Assembly (NCBI GenBank): GCA_023653115.1
Contig: JAMNXO010000011.1
Coordinates: 1-64,000, forward strand
Direction of reading: 5' to 3'
Source of the DNA: Erythrobacter sp.
GTDB taxonomy: Bacteria; Pseudomonadota; Alphaproteobacteria; Sphingomonadales; Sphingomonadaceae
DNA length: 64,000 nt
A program made the position numbers and the translations under genes. Shown here in pieces: positions 33,682-40,608 of this stretch. The notes beneath the pieces were generated by a model. It was given only the letters and a program-made list of their open reading frames with translations. It was not told where the DNA came from and did no database searches. The number at the start of each line of letters is the position of its first letter. The stretch's first letter is position 1.

Positions 33682-34853
33682 TGCGGGCGGGGCTGCGCAT
33701 TTGGGCGGCCCTGCCGGTTCTGGCCGCGGGAGGCTGCGCCCATGCGCCGCTTCCCGCGCCGGATGCTCCTGCGATTGCGGCGGCGGCCGAGTGTCGCTCC
33801 GCTGGGGCGAGCCTGTATTTCGATTTCGAAGGTGCTTCAGCCTCGGCCTGTGCCGTCACCGGCGAGCGTGACTTCGCGCTGTTGGTGGCACCCGAACACG
33901 CAGCGCCGATCAATCCGAGCCCCTGGTATGCCTTCCGTTACGAAGCGGCGGGTGATGCTCCGGTCACGGTCACGCTGCGCTATCTCGGCGGATGGCACCG
34001 TTATGCGCCCAAGTGGCGCAGCGGGGACGAAAGCCGCGATCTGATGGCTGAGGTCAGCGATAATGGCGCAAAGGCCGTGATCGCCCTGCCGCCGGGGAGC
34101 GGTGTCGTGTCGGCGCAGGAAGTGATCGCACCGGCTGATGCCCGCGCCGATCTCGCCCGCTGGAGTGCGGCAAGCGGCGCAGCCGTTTTCACGCTCGGCA
34201 CCTCGCACGACGGACGCCCGATCGAGGCGATCCGCCTGGGTCGCGCCGATGCGCCGCGGCTGGTCGTGCTGCTCGGCCGCCAGCATCCGCCCGAGGTGAC
34301 CGGCGCGATCGCGATGCGCGCCTTCGTCGATGCGCTTGCGACGCGTGCGGACAAGCTGGGCGATGTGCAGGTGCTGGTGGTGCCGATGCTCAATCCCGAT
34401 GGCACGGCGCGCGGCCACTGGCGCGCGAACCGCGGCGCTGTCGATCTCAACCGCGATTGGGGCACGTTCACCCAGCCCGAAACGCGCGCCGTCAAGGCAT
34501 GGCTTGACCGCTTGCCTCAGGGCGTGCGCCCGGCGCTGATGGTGGATTTCCATTCCACTGCCCGCAACCTGTTCTACGTGCAGGGCAAGGACGAGGCGAG
34601 CCCGGCGCAGCAGCGCTTCCTTGCCGCGTGGCTCGAAGGGCGCGAGAATGCGTTCGCGGGCTATCCCTTCACGCTTGAACCGCGCAATGCCAATCCCGGC
34701 AGCGGGACGGCGAAAAACTGGTTCCACGCCACCTATGCGATCCCGTCCTACACCTATGAGGTGGGCGATGATGCCGATCGCGCTGCCACCCGTGCCGCGG
34801 CGCGCGCGCTGGCGGAAAGCCTGCTTCCGGCGCTGGATACGGCTGCGCCTTAA
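33681..34853 (+). CDS. Lipoprotein M14 carboxypeptidase, cytosolic-carboxypeptidase-like type
   Basis: A 390-residue zinc carboxypeptidase with a lipoprotein signal (LPVLAAGGC lipobox, Cys at about 19). Residues 35-150 form a beta-sandwich pre-domain with PSPWYAFRYEA and GGWHRYAPKW, resembling the N-domain of M14 cytosolic carboxypeptidases. The catalytic domain holds the zinc motif RQHPPEVTG (His and Glu ligands), the Asn-Arg motif DLNRDWGTF, the third ligand in DFHSTA and the Glu in YTYEVGDD. Eukaryotic relatives remove C-terminal glutamate, so a preference for acidic residues is possible but unproven here. The start codon overlaps the receptor stop. It would act at the periplasmic face on peptides delivered by that receptor. 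Confidence 0.87.
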   Translation: MRAGLRIWAALPVLAAGGCAHAPLPAPDAPAIAAAAECRSAGASLYFDFEGASASACAVTGERDFALLVAPEHAAPINPSPWYAFRYEAAGDAPVTVTLRYLGGWHRYAPKWRSGDESRDLMAEVSDNGAKAVIALPPGSGVVSAQEVIAPADARADLARWSAASGAAVFTLGTSHDGRPIEAIRLGRADAPRLVVLLGRQHPPEVTGAIAMRAFVDALATRADKLGDVQVLVVPMLNPDGTARGHWRANRGAVDLNRDWGTFTQPETRAVKAWLDRLPQGVRPALMVDFHSTARNLFYVQGKDEASPAQQRFLAAWLEGRENAFAGYPFTLEPRNANPGSGTAKNWFHATYAIPSYTYEVGDDADRAATRAAARALAESLLPALDTAAP

Positions 34854-34980
34854 CGTTCAACTTCGTATCCATAAAACAGAACAGTTTTGAAGATATATTG
34901 AATTTTTCAGAGACTAAATGCTGCTTTAGAGACCTGCTCGCAAGCACAGGCACCGCGGTGCCGCGCGAAAGGCCTCGATC

Positions 34981-36129
34981 ATGGACATTGCCAATCAGAG
35001 AGATGATGCCCCGCCGCAGGGGGTGACACCGCGCCGCGCTGCGCATGGCCTGCGCCTCGTTAGCACCGGTCTGCGGTTGGCTGTGCCGCTTGCGCCGCCT
35101 CAGGGCGCGTGGGAGGCGGGCTTTGCGCGGCTGCAGGGCTGGCTCGACATCGCGATTGATCCGGTCACTGCGCCGCGCACACCCGGCCTGCGCAAGATGG
35201 CAGGTTGGGCGCGAGGCCTGAGTGCCGCACCTGCGCCGCACTTCGCGCCGTGGCAGGCGATCTCGCCGGTCGCCTTGCAGCACGGCGGCAGCCCCGATCT
35301 GCCGCGTGCGGACTGGGCGGTAAGCTATCTGTTCGATCACGGCCCGGGCAGCGCCGTGCGCGCCGGGACGCTCGATCTGTCGCTGCTCTCGCCGCATCCG
35401 GCGGTTTGCGCTGCCGAGGCGGAAGGCGCCGCGCCGCTGCCGCGTCTCGCGGTGCTGGAAGCCATGCTCCACGCCGCCCGCGCCGAAGGGCGCACGCGGA
35501 TCGCAATCATTGTCGCAGCCTCGCAGCGCAACGCCATGGCGCGCCTGCTGCTGCTGGCCGACCGCGCGCTGACCCGCGAAGGGATTGAACTTGAGGTGCT
35601 GCCGGTCGAGGCCGCGCTGGCCGGTCTGAACTGCGCTCGCCCGCGCTGGGACGCGCTGATCGTCATGCCGGAGTGGCGCAGCATCATTGTCGCGCTGCTC
35701 GCCGAATCGACGGGGCGCAAGGGGCCGTGGCCGATGCTGTGGCACAGCGCGCAAGGCCCGGTGCTGGCCGCCAGCGAGGCGCTGTGCGAAGCGGGCGCAC
35801 GGCTTGCCTTCGATGCGCCGGTGCTGATCCAGACCCTTGCACTGACCTTGCACCATGCGGGGATGGCGACAGCGGCAAGGCGGCTTCACGAGGCCGCCGC
35901 GCGGCTACGCGACAGCGGCGTGGTAACCGCCTCGCGCGGATCGCCTGCGCCCTATGTCAAAACCCTCGCCGACGGCGAATTCATCGAACTGGTCTGCGCC
36001 CCCAATTCCGGCGGCCACCGCGCTGCGCCGCATTGGCACGCGCTCGAAGCCAGCCTTGCCGCAGGCACAGCCACTTCGCCCCGGCGGCTTGAGCTCGTTG
36101 CCCCCGACGCCCTCTCCCCTCTCCTCTGA
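34981..36129 (+). CDS. Protein with weak resemblance to isocitrate/isopropylmalate dehydrogenases
   Basis: I do not recognise this 382-residue protein with certainty. From about residue 155 it has the layout of beta-decarboxylating dehydrogenases: a helix and strand (LEAMLHAARAEGRTRIAIIV), then DALIVMPEWRSIIVALLAEST in the position of the VTPNLFGDILSDL segment, then VLIQTLALTLHHAGMATAARRLHEAA near the end. The catalytic Lys/Tyr and the conserved acidic metal-binding run are not visible, so it may be inactive. The first 110 residues are alanine- and proline-rich with no recognisable domain. A possible AAAGG site lies 8 bp upstream. An ArsR-type regulator starts 13 bp after its stop, so the two are probably co-transcribed. 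Confidence 0.5.
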   Translation: MDIANQRDDAPPQGVTPRRAAHGLRLVSTGLRLAVPLAPPQGAWEAGFARLQGWLDIAIDPVTAPRTPGLRKMAGWARGLSAAPAPHFAPWQAISPVALQHGGSPDLPRADWAVSYLFDHGPGSAVRAGTLDLSLLSPHPAVCAAEAEGAAPLPRLAVLEAMLHAARAEGRTRIAIIVAASQRNAMARLLLLADRALTREGIELEVLPVEAALAGLNCARPRWDALIVMPEWRSIIVALLAESTGRKGPWPMLWHSAQGPVLAASEALCEAGARLAFDAPVLIQTLALTLHHAGMATAARRLHEAAARLRDSGVVTASRGSPAPYVKTLADGEFIELVCAPNSGGHRAAPHWHALEASLAAGTATSPRRLELVAPDALSPLL

Positions 36130-36142
36130 AAGGCCCCCTGCC

Positions 36143-36508
36143 ATGCCAAGCCGCAAGATCGTCGCCCACGAACTCGCCAACGTGCTGCGCCAGATTTCCC
36201 ACCCTGACCGCATCCGCCTGCTGCTCAAGCTGCAAGCCGGCGCGCTGACGGTGAACGAGCTGGCCGATGCGCTGGAAATCCCGCCCACCCGCGTCTCGCA
36301 GCATCTCGGCGTGCTGCGCGCAGTGGCGCTGGTCGAGACAGAAGCACAGGCGCAGAAGCGGGTTTACCGCCTGAACCAGCCCGAGCTGGCCGACTGGCTG
36401 ATCGGGGGGATCGACTTCATCGCCCACCGCCTCGGCCGCGCCAGTGCCGCCGATATCGAGCTCGCCAAGGAGTTGTGGCAGGGCGAGGCGATGGAGCCGG
36501 TCAACTAG
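36143..36508 (+). CDS. ArsR/winged-helix transcriptional regulator (first of two paralogues)
   Basis: A 121-residue winged-helix repressor starting at ATG 36143 (MPSRKIVAHELANVLRQISH). The HTH is VNELADALEIPPTRVSQHLGVLR, with a wing at QAQKRVYRLN. No metal-binding cysteines (CxC) are visible, so the signal may not be a metal. It is a close paralogue of the regulator at 38816-39181: same length and nearly the same opening (MPSRxIV..ELA..L). Its stop overlaps the convergent SulP stop by 4 bp. A role in controlling the adjoining SulP/carbonic anhydrase genes or the dehydrogenase-like gene is inferred from position. Confidence 0.88.
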   Translation: MPSRKIVAHELANVLRQISHPDRIRLLLKLQAGALTVNELADALEIPPTRVSQHLGVLRAVALVETEAQAQKRVYRLNQPELADWLIGGIDFIAHRLGRASAADIELAKELWQGEAMEPVN

Positions 36509-38073
36509 GCAGCGGGGCGCTGCATCAGGGCCGGGATTTCGGTCTTGCCCGGATCGGCCGAGCGCCGTCCGTAGCGCTGCACCAGCTCGTTCCACTCGAC
36601 AATCAGGCTTCCGCCGGTGCTGTGGTGCAGCTTCTCCCACGAAGCCAGCATCTCCAGACACGCATGATCGATGTAATCGAGCTTCTCGACATGGATATGC
36701 ACTTCGGCCCCGCGCGGTGCGTTTTCCAGCGCGGCGGACAGCTGCGGGATCGAGAAGAAGGTGGCAGAACCCGTCATCCACACATCCGAGCGGTTGGTCT
36801 CGGCATCGTGGGTTACCTCGATCGAGAGGTGCGAGAAGGTGTAGACCAGCTTCAGGGTTGCCAGCACGAAGCCGAGGATCACGCCGGTCAGCAGATCGAT
36901 CGCCACCACCCCGATCAGCGTGACGAAATAGATCGCCAGCTCCTGCTTGCCGAATTCGGCGATCTTGCGGATCTGCGCGATGTTGACGAGCTTGTAGCCG
37001 GTATAGACGAGGATCGCGGCCAGCACCGCGGTGGGGATCTCGTTGAGCACGAAGGGGAAGGCGATCACGGCCAGCAGCAGCCAGCCGCCGTGCAGGATGG
37101 CCGAGATGCGGGTGGTCGCGCCAGCTTCGACATTCGCGGCCGAACGCACGATCACCCCGGTCATCGGCAGCGCGCCAAACGCCCCGCAAATGAGGTTGCC
37201 GATCCCCTGCGCGCGCAGTTCCTTGTCGTATTGGGTGCGCACCCCGATGTGCATCTTGTCGACTGCGGTGGCGCACAGCAGCGTCTCGGCGCTGGCGACA
37301 AAGGCGAAGACGATGCCCAGCGTCAGGATGTCGGGATCAAGCGCGCCCTTCAATGCGTCGATCGTGGGCATATTGAGCGCGTCGGTGAGGTTGGCCGGCA
37401 CCGCCACCAGCGTGATCGGCAGCGCAAAGATCACCGCGAAGGTCGTCCCCACGATCACCCCGAGCAGCGGCCCGGGCAGCAGCGCCAGGCGCTTGGGCTT
37501 GAACTTGTTCCACAGGATGATCGTGGCGATGGTGATGATCCCCGCCATCGCGGCCAGATGATGCACCGAACCGTCGGCGGGGAACACCTTGATGATCGCT
37601 TCGGGGATCGCTGCCAGATTGGCGAGGCCGCCCGCGCGCGGGGCATCGTCTAGCATAACGTGGAACTGCGAGGCGAAGATCAGCACGCCGATCCCCGCCA
37701 GCATCCCGTGGATCACCGAGGGCGAGATCGCGCGGAACCATTGCCCCAGCTTCAGCACCCCGGCGAGCAGCTGCAAGGCGCCTGCAATCAGCCCGACCAC
37801 GCCGAGCATCATCAGCCCGTGTTCGTTGACCAGCTGATAGACCAGCACCGCCATCCCTGCTGCCGGACCGCTCACCTGCAAGGGTGATCCGGCGAGGCTG
37901 CCCACCACCAGTCCGCCGACAATCCCGGTGATCAGGCCGAGTGCGGGCGGGGCTCCCGATGCGATCGCGATGCCCATGCACAGCGGCAGGGCCACCAGAA
38001 ACACCACGATCGAGGCAAGGAAATCCCGGCCCGCTACGGCCGAAGTGAGCTTGGAGGAAGTCAGGGACGTCAT
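36505..38073 (-). CDS. SulP-family anion (bicarbonate/sulfate) transporter with STAS domain
   Basis: A 522-residue SulP transporter. Residues 1-410 contain about 12-14 transmembrane helices with family segments (VVFLVALPLCMGIAIASG, GSPLQVSGPAAGMAVLVYQL, SAETLLCATAVDKMHIG). The last 100 residues form a cytoplasmic STAS domain (VHIHVEKLDYIDHACLEML). SulP proteins carry sulfate or bicarbonate by sodium or proton coupling. The beta-carbonic anhydrase gene lies 63 bp upstream on the same strand, which favours bicarbonate (BicA-like) as substrate. It ends convergent with the ArsR gene at 36143. The transporter class is certain; the anion is inferred. Confidence 0.9.
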   Translation of the reverse strand: MTSLTSSKLTSAVAGRDFLASIVVFLVALPLCMGIAIASGAPPALGLITGIVGGLVVGSLAGSPLQVSGPAAGMAVLVYQLVNEHGLMMLGVVGLIAGALQLLAGVLKLGQWFRAISPSVIHGMLAGIGVLIFASQFHVMLDDAPRAGGLANLAAIPEAIIKVFPADGSVHHLAAMAGIITIATIILWNKFKPKRLALLPGPLLGVIVGTTFAVIFALPITLVAVPANLTDALNMPTIDALKGALDPDILTLGIVFAFVASAETLLCATAVDKMHIGVRTQYDKELRAQGIGNLICGAFGALPMTGVIVRSAANVEAGATTRISAILHGGWLLLAVIAFPFVLNEIPTAVLAAILVYTGYKLVNIAQIRKIAEFGKQELAIYFVTLIGVVAIDLLTGVILGFVLATLKLVYTFSHLSIEVTHDAETNRSDVWMTGSATFFSIPQLSAALENAPRGAEVHIHVEKLDYIDHACLEMLASWEKLHHSTGGSLIVEWNELVQRYGRRSADPGKTEIPALMQRPAA

Positions 38074-38136
38074 ATCAGGCAGGCTCCGGGGAGGGGGCGG
38101 AGAGAGGTTCGGCGCGCGAAGGGGGCGCGCGCGGCC

Positions 38137-38802
38137 TTAATGGGCGTGGTTGGCGACCGCGGCTGCGGCGAGTTCGGCCGCATAGCGTTCCTCGACCGGC
38201 AGCCACGCACCGGTGACTTCGTCGAAGGCCGAAACCTCGCCGGTCTTGATGTCATAGACCCAGCCGTGCAGCTTCACCGCCTTCTGCGCCAGCGCGACCG
38301 CGACCGTGGGGTGGGTTTTCAGGTGCTGCAATTGCAGGATGACGTTCTGTTCGAGCAGCATCCGCATCTTGCCTTCGTCATCAAGCCCCGCGCCGAGGGT
38401 TTCGACGATATCGACCGCGCCCTGCGAATAGCCGAGCCATTCGCGCACGTGCGGCAGATTGGTGAGACCTGCGCGGTTCATCGCGCCCTTCATCGCGCCG
38501 CATTCGGTATGCCCGCAGACCACGATGTGCGGGATCTGCAGCGCGCCGATGGCGAATTCGATCGAGGCGGTCATGCCGCCGGTCTGGTTGGTGTGCGGCG
38601 GCACGATGTTGCCGGCATTGCGGCAGATGAACAGTTCGCCCGGATCGGTCTGGGTGATCATCGCGGTTTCGATGCGGCTGTCCGAGCAGGTGATGAACAG
38701 CGCCTCGGGGCTCTGGCCGGTGCTGAGGCGTTCGAACAGCGCCTGCTTTTCGGGGAACACCTCGCGCTGGAACTTGATGACGCCAAGGGCAAATCTCGAC
38801 AT
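38137..38802 (-). CDS. Beta-class carbonic anhydrase
   Basis: A 221-residue beta-carbonic anhydrase. I chose the ATG at 38800-38802 (MSRFALGVIKFQREVF) with AAGGA 8 bases upstream; upstream residues in the frame do not belong to the family. Zinc ligands and partners are clear: ITCSDSRIE (Cys, Asp, Arg), FICRNAGNIVPP, and GHTECGAMKG (His, Cys). It interconverts CO2 and bicarbonate in the cytoplasm. It lies between an ArsR regulator (13 bp upstream) and SulP (63 bp downstream), so import of bicarbonate followed by conversion is the likely joint job. It may also buffer pH or feed carboxylation reactions. Confidence 0.94.
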   Translation of the reverse strand: MSRFALGVIKFQREVFPEKQALFERLSTGQSPEALFITCSDSRIETAMITQTDPGELFICRNAGNIVPPHTNQTGGMTASIEFAIGALQIPHIVVCGHTECGAMKGAMNRAGLTNLPHVREWLGYSQGAVDIVETLGAGLDDEGKMRMLLEQNVILQLQHLKTHPTVAVALAQKAVKLHGWVYDIKTGEVSAFDEVTGAWLPVEERYAAELAAAAVANHAH

Positions 38803-38815
38803 GGGGGTAGTCCTT

Positions 38816-39181
38816 CTAGCTGGAAGTCGCAGGGGCGTCGGTGGTCCACAGCTCGCGCACTTCGTTGATTTGCAAGCTTTCACCAAGGCGGTGACGGACT
38901 TCGACGAATTCGAGCGCCTCGACGATCCAGGCAGCGATGCCGGGATGGGTGAGGCGGTAGTAATGGTTGCGCCCTTCGCGCCGGTCTTCGACGATCCGAT
39001 GGGTGCGCAATTGGGCGAGATGCTGGGAGATGCGGGTGGCCGGCAGATCGAGCGCGGCGGCAATCCCACTGACATCCTGTTCGCCAAGCCGCAGTTCCTC
39101 GATCAGCCGCAGCCGATCGGGGTGGGCCAGCAGCTTCAGCAACTCGGCCAGTTCGCGGGATACGATGATCCGGCTTGGCAA
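38816..39181 (-). CDS. ArsR-type regulator with TTG start (second paralogue)
   Basis: I place the start at the TTG at 39179-39181. This makes the protein 121 residues, exactly the length of its paralogue at 36143-36508, with the same opening (MPSRIIVSRELAELLKLLAH), and the TTG follows AGGGAGG by 5 bases. In-frame ATGs at 39196 and 39202 would put that ribosome-binding site inside the gene and the operator inside the coding region. The HTH is VSGIAAALDLPATRISQHLAQLR; the wing is REGRNHYYRLTH. No CxC metal motif is visible. It heads the operon ArsR-carbonic anhydrase-SulP and probably represses its own promoter. Confidence 0.82.
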   Translation of the reverse strand: MPSRIIVSRELAELLKLLAHPDRLRLIEELRLGEQDVSGIAAALDLPATRISQHLAQLRTHRIVEDRREGRNHYYRLTHPGIAAWIVEALEFVEVRHRLGESLQINEVRELWTTDAPATSS

Positions 39182-39194
39182 GGCATCCTCCCTC

Positions 39195-39255
39195 ATCTGC
39201 ATATGTCTGCAGATTTTCAGATGTGAAGTTATGCAGAATTGCGCGAGTCGGTCAA
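39195..39255 (-). promoter_or_regulatory. Promoter and operator of the ArsR-carbonic anhydrase-SulP operon
   Basis: On the minus strand TTGACC (39255-39250) and TAACTT (39231-39226) are 18 bp apart, a good sigma-70 promoter. Just downstream lies ATCTGCA-N6-TGCAGAT (39195-39214), a 7-bp perfect inverted repeat and the likely ArsR operator, with a further CAGATG half-site at 39218-39223. The site sits between the promoter and the AGGGAGG of the regulator, which fits autorepression. Confidence 0.65.
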
Positions 39256-39341
39256 GCGGTCTGCCTTGCAATCCGGCCGCTTCGGTTCGACATTGACGGT
39301 GTGCGGCCCCCTTTTGCGACCGCCCGAAAAGGAACGCTGCA

Positions 39342-40046
39342 ATGGCACGGACAAGCGCGCACCCCGATGATCCGCACTATGTCCACCGCACCGGCTGGCT
39401 GCGCGCCGCAGTGCTCGGGGCCAATGACGGGATCGTCTCGGTTGCCTCGCTGATCCTCGGGGTGGCAGCTGCAACGCCTGAGCCGGGCGCGATTCTGGTT
39501 GCCGGGGTCGCCGGGCTGGTGGCGGGCGCGATGTCGATGGCGGCGGGCGAGTTCATCTCGGTCTCCTCGCAGGCGGACAGCGAACAGGCCGATATCAAGC
39601 GCGAAAAGCAGGCGTTGGTCGATACGCCCGAGCACGAGATGGAAGAGCTGGCGGCGATCTATCAGGCGCGCGGCCTCACCCCTGAAACCGCGCTGACCGT
39701 GGCGCGCGAGCTTTCCGCCAAGGATCCGCTCGGGGCGCACGTGCGCGACGAGTTGGGCCTGTCGGACCAGCTGGCGGCCAAGCCCTTGCAGGCCGCGCTG
39801 GCTTCGGGTGTCACCTTCAGCGCCGCGGCGGCGATCCCCTTGCTGGCGGCATGGCTTGCACCCGCTGGCGGGGTGGTGATTGCGGTGCTGGTGGTGTCGG
39901 TGGTGACGCTGGCGATTCTCGGCGCGCTGGGAGCCAAGGCAGGCGGCGCGCCGCTGGTTCCGGCAACCTTGCGGGTGGTCGGCTGGGGCATCTTCGCCAT
40001 GGCGGTCACCGCCGCGATCGGCTGGCTGTTCGGCGTGAGCGTCTAG
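39342..40046 (+). CDS. VIT1/CCC1-family metal transporter
   Basis: A 234-residue VIT-family membrane protein. Family marks are GWLRAAVLGANDGIVSVASLILGV and AGLVAGAMSMAAGEFISVSSQAD in helices 1-2, the cytoplasmic metal-binding loop with Glu-rich helices (EHEMEELAAIYQARGL) and two C-terminal helices. Relatives export or sequester Fe(II) or Mn(II), mostly as dimers with the active face made from helices 1 and 2. The start follows AAAGGA. It is divergent from the ArsR-carbonic anhydrase operon; no functional link is evident. Confidence 0.9.
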   Translation: MARTSAHPDDPHYVHRTGWLRAAVLGANDGIVSVASLILGVAAATPEPGAILVAGVAGLVAGAMSMAAGEFISVSSQADSEQADIKREKQALVDTPEHEMEELAAIYQARGLTPETALTVARELSAKDPLGAHVRDELGLSDQLAAKPLQAALASGVTFSAAAAIPLLAAWLAPAGGVVIAVLVVSVVTLAILGALGAKAGGAPLVPATLRVVGWGIFAMAVTAAIGWLFGVSV

Positions 40047-40125
40047 CGCCTGTTTCCCCTTGGCCCACAGGCTGCGACCCTGCTAGGCTTGCGCCCAAGG
40101 GCAATCGCAAGAAGGATGCAGGGGC

Positions 40126-40608
40126 GTGGCAATCGGCTTTTCGGTCAATGGCAAGGATGTGAGCGTTGCGGCTGAGCCCGATACGCCGCTGCTGTGGGTG
40201 CTGCGCGAGGATCTCGCGCTGACGGGAACCAAGTTCGGCTGCGGCATCGCTGCCTGCGGGGCTTGCTCGGTGCATGTCGATGGCGAGCTCACCCGCTCGT
40301 GCAGCGTGCCGGTCAGCGAGGTCGCGGGCAAGGCGGTGACCACCATCGAAGGGCTGAAGGGTGCGGACGGCACGCTCCATGCGGTGCAGAGGGCGTGGAT
40401 TGCCGCGCAGGTGCCGCAATGCGGCTATTGCCAGTCGGGCCAGATCATGGCCGCTGTCGCGCTGATCGAGCGCACCGGCACACCGTCCAACGCGCAGATC
40501 GACGAGGCGATGACCAACATCTGCCGCTGCGGCACCTATCCGCGCATCCGCTCTGCAATCCTCGCGGCCACCGGCTCGGCCGCCGCCGCTGTGACGGGAG
40601 AGGCATGA
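40126..40608 (+). CDS. iorA: Isoquinoline 1-oxidoreductase-type (2Fe-2S) subunit
   Basis: A 160-residue iron-sulfur subunit of a molybdenum hydroxylase, from a GTG start at 40126 with AAGGA about 10 bases upstream. The N-terminal plant-type cluster motif is [16 protein letters not shown], followed by the second cluster segments [12 protein letters not shown] and [11 protein letters not shown]. Length and order match IorA/CoxS-type small subunits, which pass electrons from the molybdopterin site to an acceptor. Its stop overlaps the start of the large subunit by 4 bp (ATGA). The usual FAD subunit is absent, as in IorAB and related aldehyde oxidases. Confidence 0.92.
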   Translation: MAIGFSVNGKDVSVAAEPDTPLLWVLREDLALTGTKFGCGIAACGACSVHVDGELTRSCSVPVSEVAGKAVTTIEGLKGADGTLHAVQRAWIAAQVPQCGYCQSGQIMAAVALIERTGTPSNAQIDEAMTNICRCGTYPRIRSAILAATGSAAAAVTGEA

